This document shows, piece by piece, positions 60,450 through 64,000 of a DNA stretch of 64,000 bases (position 1 is the stretch's first letter; every line of letters begins with the position of its first letter). Source of the DNA: Serinicoccus profundi. Its GTDB lineage: Bacteria; Actinomycetota; Actinomycetes; Actinomycetales; Dermatophilaceae. The notes beneath the pieces are model-generated. The model worked only from the letters and a program-made list of their open reading frames with translations. It did no database searches and had not been told where the DNA came from. Made by a program: the position numbers and the translations under genes. The DNA is taken from the NCBI RefSeq assembly GCF_008001015.1, contig NZ_CP042862.1, forward strand, positions 620,001 through 684,000. Reading direction: 5' to 3'.

Positions 60450-63161
60450 TCAGCCGGTGTCGAAGAGGCGCCGCACGACGCGCTCGGCGCTGTGGCCGTC
60501 GTCGAGGTGGTTGAAGCGCTCGACCCACCGCGCGTAACGGTCGGCATACCCCGAGGTGTCGTCGAGGCCGCGGATCGCGGTGACCACCTCCTCCTGGGTG
60601 CTCACCACCGGCCCGGGGGCCTCCTGCTCGAGGTCGAAGTAGACGCCCCGGACGTCGTCGCGGTACTCGTCGAGGTCGGGGACGTAGAAGATCATCGGCC
60701 GTCGGGTGACGGAGAAGTCGAACATCACCGAGGAGTAGTCGGTGATCATCGCGTCCGAGGCGAGGAACAGCTCGGTGATGCTCGGGTAGGTCGTCACGTC
60801 GATCACCCCGGGCAGCTCGACGCTGCTGCCCTGGCCGACCGTGCGGGAGTGACCGCGCAGCAGGATGACGTGGTCCTCGCCCAGCTCGGCGGTGAGCCGC
60901 TCGAGGTCGAGGAAGAGCACCATGCCCTCCGCGTTGTCCCGCCAGGTGGGGGCGTAGAGGATCGCCCGCTGGTCCGGCCGGATGCCGAGGCGTTCGCGGA
61001 GGGCCGCGCCGGACCCGCCGACCAGCGCGTCGTTGCGGGGGTAGCCCTCCTCGAAGAACGTCCCCTCCCAGGCGTAGGCGCTGCGGAAGATCTCGGTGCT
61101 GTGGTGGTTCTGGCTGAGCAGGACGTCCCACTTGTCGCGCTCGAGCATGAGCGCGGCCCTGGTCGAGGCCCCGGCGCTCGGACGGTCCAGCCCGATGCGC
61201 TTGAACATCGAGCCGTGCCAGGTCTGCAGCACCGTCTGGAAGGGCTGCGGCACGAACCTGCGGCGCAGCCAGTCGTTGGCGATGACGTAGCGGGAGCGGG
61301 CCCGGGCGTCGAACCACGCCTGCGTGCCCTCCACGACGGGGACCGCGCCGTCGGGCACCGGCACCGACAGATCCGTCACGCCCCAGTAGCGCACCCAGTC
61401 GGGGTGCTGCCGGGCGATGACCGCATCGAGCGCGAACGGGTTGCACGTCGCGAGACGGCCGTAGAACGACTCGAGGTAGACCGACTGCTGCGGCTCGTGC
61501 GGCCCGGAGAGGTATGCCGCGTCCATCCGGCGCTGGTGGAAGGAACCGAGCTCATCGGCCGCCCGGGTGATCCCCACCCGCAGGCGGAGCGAGCGTCCCT
61601 GGCCGACCTCCAGGCGCAGCCGCGCCTCGGGCACCGGCAGCTTCTCGGGGGTGCGCGCCAGCAGGCCGGGAGCGGTCATGACCCGCACCGTGGCTCCCGC
61701 GTCGTCGACGCCGCGCAGGACGTAGCTGCCCAGCCGGGGCAGCCGCGCCGGGCCGCCCCACTGCCCCTGGAGCAGGTCAGCCGTGGCCGACCACGTGCCG
61801 TCGGGAGCGAGGTCCAGCTCGGCCTCGAGCGTCTGACGGCGGCCGACCAGGCTCAGGGCCAGGGTGCCCGCGGTGCCGCCCCAGGTGCCGGTGAGGCGCA
61901 ACGCCGGGGTCGGACCGGGCTCCACGGTGGCGTCGGTGACCACGAGCGCCACCCCGGACTCGCTCACGAGGAGGGCGCCGGAGTCGCCTGCGTAGGCGAG
62001 CAGCCCGGAGCGCGGCTCCTGCACCGGGGGGGTCTGGTCCAGCGTGGTCGCGACCACGTGCTCGCCGCCCTCGTCGTCGATGACGACGACGCGGTAGACC
62101 TGCGCCGCGACGCGCTGGCCCTCGTGGGGGTCACCGACCGGGGCCGGCCGGGTGAGGGCGGACTGCTCGCCGGAGATCTCCTCCGCGCCACCGGTGACGG
62201 TGGACTCCTGCGGATCTGACGTCGCCTCGTCGGCGTCCGGCGCGAGCAGCTCGCTCTCCGACGCGGTGGAGGTCCAGGTGAGGGGCACCTTGGCGGACAC
62301 CTCGATGGTGCCCGGGTCACCGGCGACCGGCTGGACGTCCATGGGGCGGCGGGCATCGAGGGACACGAGCTCGACGCGGGTCGCGTCCACCCCGCGCAGG
62401 GCCACCCGGGCGCCGACCGTCATGCCCTCGACCCGGACCGCCGTCGCCGTCGCCGTCGGGACGACGCGACGGAGGCACAGGCCGCGGCCCTGGACCCAGT
62501 ACGGCCGCAGCTGGCGACCGTCGGCGAAGGTGCGCGCGTCGAGGAAGGCCGCCGAGCCTGCGCCCCGGCGGTTCTTCAGGGTGCCGGAGCGGGCCCGACC
62601 GTCCGCGCCGGTGACGCTGACGTGCACCTCCCAGACGTCGTTCTCGTCGTCACCCGGGCCAGGGCCGTGGCGCAGGAGCGGGGCCAGGTCGAGCCGGGCC
62701 ACGAAGCCGGTGTTGGCGTAGTCGAACTCGGCCCTGCGGACGAGCCCGTTGACCTCCATCTCCGTGACCGGCTCGACGTCCGCCCGGAGGGCCACCGCCG
62801 TCCCCCGGCGACGCAGCTGCACCTCGACCCGCGGCGGGGCGGGGTGGCCGTAGCCGCGTTCGTAGGCCCAGCCGGTGATCTCATACGTCGTGCCCTCGAG
62901 CCAGCGCGCCGACCACAGGGTGGCGACCCAGCCGACCTGTCGGTCCGTCACGAGGTTGAGGGCGCGGCGCACCCCTTGCCGCCCGGCGACGTAGGCGTGC
63001 TGCAGCAGGGCGCTGTCGGAGGCCCGGGCCTTGCGCAGCTGCCGGCTCAGCAGACGTCGCGCCCGGCGGCTGAGGTGCGCGGCCTTCTCGTGCACTCCGG
63101 TCCGGACCCGGTCGACGGCCGAGGATCGCCGCGGCGCCGGCGTCTGCGCGGCGCCCGCCAT
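60450..63161 (-). CDS. CDP-glycerol glycerophosphotransferase-family (teichoic acid polymerase-like) protein with large N-terminal extension
   Basis: The 903-residue protein has its catalytic GT-B-like part in the last ~400 residues: VLQTWHGSMFKRIGLDR, ERDKWDVLLSQNHHSTEIFRSAY, GYPRNDAL, ILYAPTWRDN, VILLRGHSRTV, and SDAMITDYSSVMFDFSVTRRPMIFYVPDLDEY. This is the TagF/TarF signature. The first ~480 residues hold a basic N-terminus and two beta-rich regions, seen in actinobacterial members that make wall glycopolymers. The donor could be CDP-glycerol or CDP-ribitol. The ATG overlaps the stop of the upstream oxidoreductase (TGATG), so they form an operon that enters from the right edge. Confidence 0.88.
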   Translation of the reverse strand: MAGAAQTPAPRRSSAVDRVRTGVHEKAAHLSRRARRLLSRQLRKARASDSALLQHAYVAGRQGVRRALNLVTDRQVGWVATLWSARWLEGTTYEITGWAYERGYGHPAPPRVEVQLRRRGTAVALRADVEPVTEMEVNGLVRRAEFDYANTGFVARLDLAPLLRHGPGPGDDENDVWEVHVSVTGADGRARSGTLKNRRGAGSAAFLDARTFADGRQLRPYWVQGRGLCLRRVVPTATATAVRVEGMTVGARVALRGVDATRVELVSLDARRPMDVQPVAGDPGTIEVSAKVPLTWTSTASESELLAPDADEATSDPQESTVTGGAEEISGEQSALTRPAPVGDPHEGQRVAAQVYRVVVIDDEGGEHVVATTLDQTPPVQEPRSGLLAYAGDSGALLVSESGVALVVTDATVEPGPTPALRLTGTWGGTAGTLALSLVGRRQTLEAELDLAPDGTWSATADLLQGQWGGPARLPRLGSYVLRGVDDAGATVRVMTAPGLLARTPEKLPVPEARLRLEVGQGRSLRLRVGITRAADELGSFHQRRMDAAYLSGPHEPQQSVYLESFYGRLATCNPFALDAVIARQHPDWVRYWGVTDLSVPVPDGAVPVVEGTQAWFDARARSRYVIANDWLRRRFVPQPFQTVLQTWHGSMFKRIGLDRPSAGASTRAALMLERDKWDVLLSQNHHSTEIFRSAYAWEGTFFEEGYPRNDALVGGSGAALRERLGIRPDQRAILYAPTWRDNAEGMVLFLDLERLTAELGEDHVILLRGHSRTVGQGSSVELPGVIDVTTYPSITELFLASDAMITDYSSVMFDFSVTRRPMIFYVPDLDEYRDDVRGVYFDLEQEAPGPVVSTQEEVVTAIRGLDDTSGYADRYARWVERFNHLDDGHSAERVVRRLFDTG

Positions 63162-64000
63162 CAGCGGATCACCGTGGCGTCCGTCCGGGCCCGCTCGATG
63201 ATCTCGGCGATGGCGATCGACTCCGCGGCGCGCAGCTTGTAGGACTCCGCCGTCTCGTTGCGGATCAGCCAGGCGAACTCCGCGAGCTCATACCGCAGGC
63301 CGTCGCCGTCGAACTTGTAGTAGTACTTCTTGTTGTCGCGGCTGTCCTCGAAGCGAGCCTCGAAGTACTCGGTCTTCCACCACGGCGCCGGGACGTAGAG
63401 ATAGCCGGCGCTCCCCGCCACGACGAGGTCGCCCTCGGCCTTGACGCCGAGGCCGGTCCGGGCGGTGGCCTCCCCGTGCTGGAAGGTCACATCGATCTTG
63501 GAGTAGACCTCGACGTCCGACCCCTCGGGGCGCAGCGACGTGGTGCGCACGTCGGCGATCTCGGTGCCGAGCAGCTTGACCACCGCCACGAGCGGGTAGC
63601 TCGCCAGCTCGGAGATGCTGCCACCGGCCGGCGGCTCGAGCTCGCGCCCGTCGTCGACGAGCTTGGTGAAGGTCGCATCCACCGAGCGCACCTGACCGAT
63701 GGCCCCGCTGCGGGCCAGGGCCACCATGCGCTGGAAGCCGGGGGCGAAGGCGGTCTTGATCGCCTCCACGAGCACGACCCCCCGCTCCTCCGCGAGGGCG
63801 AGCAGCCCCTCGGTCTCGGCCCGCGAGAGGGTCATCGGCTTCTCGCACAGCACGTGGACACCAGCCTCCAGGGCGCGCCGGGTGACGTCGGCGTGGGTGT
63901 CGTGAGGTGTGGCGACGTAGACGGCGTCCACCGCCCCCAGCAGGTCGTCGTAGTCCTCGAAGGCCCGGTTGAGCTCGTGCTCGGCCGCGAACTCCTCGGC
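63161..64000 (-). CDS. Gfo/Idh/MocA-family oxidoreductase, N-terminus outside window
   Basis: At least 280 residues are open to the right edge. VDAVYVATPHDTHADVTRRALEAGVHVLCEKPMTLSRAETEGL is the family's NAD(P)-binding end and catalytic EKP motif. The C-terminal substrate domain (GQVRSVDATFTKL... GGSISELASYPLVAVVKLLG) follows. It oxidises or reduces a sugar or similar substrate. Coupled to the TagF-like gene, it probably supplies a precursor of a cell-wall polymer. The Rossmann GxGxxG lies outside the window. Confidence 0.9.
   Translation of the reverse strand, partial: AEEFAAEHELNRAFEDYDDLLGAVDAVYVATPHDTHADVTRRALEAGVHVLCEKPMTLSRAETEGLLALAEERGVVLVEAIKTAFAPGFQRMVALARSGAIGQVRSVDATFTKLVDDGRELEPPAGGSISELASYPLVAVVKLLGTEIADVRTTSLRPEGSDVEVYSKIDVTFQHGEATARTGLGVKAEGDLVVAGSAGYLYVPAPWWKTEYFEARFEDSRDNKKYYYKFDGDGLRYELAEFAWLIRNETAESYKLRAAESIAIAEIIERARTDATVIR

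Overview
This window is chromosomal DNA from a high-GC Gram-positive actinobacterium. Nearly all codons end in G or C and GTG starts are frequent. The housekeeping gene order (metG-tatD-rsmA-ispE, glmU-prs-rplY-pth, mfd ... mazG-eno-ftsB/divIC-DUF501-ppx) is the one known from Mycobacterium and other actinobacteria. Protein character and the ole hydrocarbon cluster suggest Micrococcales, perhaps the Intrasporangiaceae/Ornithinimicrobium/Serinicoccus group; that placement is inference.

Layout. 0-1.2 kb: end of a PH-domain membrane protein, a TPR protein and a small membrane protein. 1.25-1.82 kb: an array of a 52-bp repeat. 1.8-7 kb: protein O-mannosyltransferase facing succinate dehydrogenase sdhCAB. 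7-12.5 kb: rsmI, small membrane proteins, an AraC/VOC pair, and a SigE-type ECF sigma factor whose partner gene carries an in-frame amber stop. 12.7-19.6 kb: metG, tatD, rsmA, ispE and an ABC-F ATPase. 19.6-22 kb: MarR, aldo/keto reductase, a tRNA-Gln and TetR. 22-26.1 kb: glmU, prs, rplY, pth. 26.2-31.8 kb: a minus-strand block of PspA with three TPM-domain membrane proteins. 31.9-35.6 kb: mfd. 35.7-38.8 kb: an accessory islet with a vapBC pair, a mazEF locus whose toxin is frameshifted, a decayed gene, a NUDIX hydrolase and a small conserved gene. 38.9-44.2 kb: lipoprotein, mazG, eno, septum initiator, DUF501, ppx. 44.8-49.4 kb: two secreted M14 carboxypeptidases flanking a uracil-DNA glycosylase and an unusual class-I tRNA with anticodon UAA. 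49.6-53.4 kb: Bax1-like protein, a small ORF, DUF808 and a thiolase. 53.4-54.0 kb: a second array of the 52-bp repeat on the opposite strand. 54.0-58.8 kb: oleA, fused oleBC and oleD, a complete head-to-head olefin pathway. 59-60.4 kb: a lipoprotein and a small ORF. 60.4-64 kb: a teichoic-acid type polymerase behind a truncated Gfo/Idh/MocA oxidoreductase.

Cross-cutting signals. (i) The octamer GGTATGCC/GGCATACC occurs far more often than composition predicts, in genes and between them. (ii) At least a dozen genes have a TANNNT -10 box only 6-8 nt before the start codon and no Shine-Dalgarno, so they are probably leaderless. (iii) Transcription units often end in long perfect hairpins without a U-tract. 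(iv) A 52-bp repeat family and a related ACCATCTGC module occupy three intergenic regions.

Limits: everything here is read by eye. Family names rest on recognised motifs and gene context, and no database search was run.
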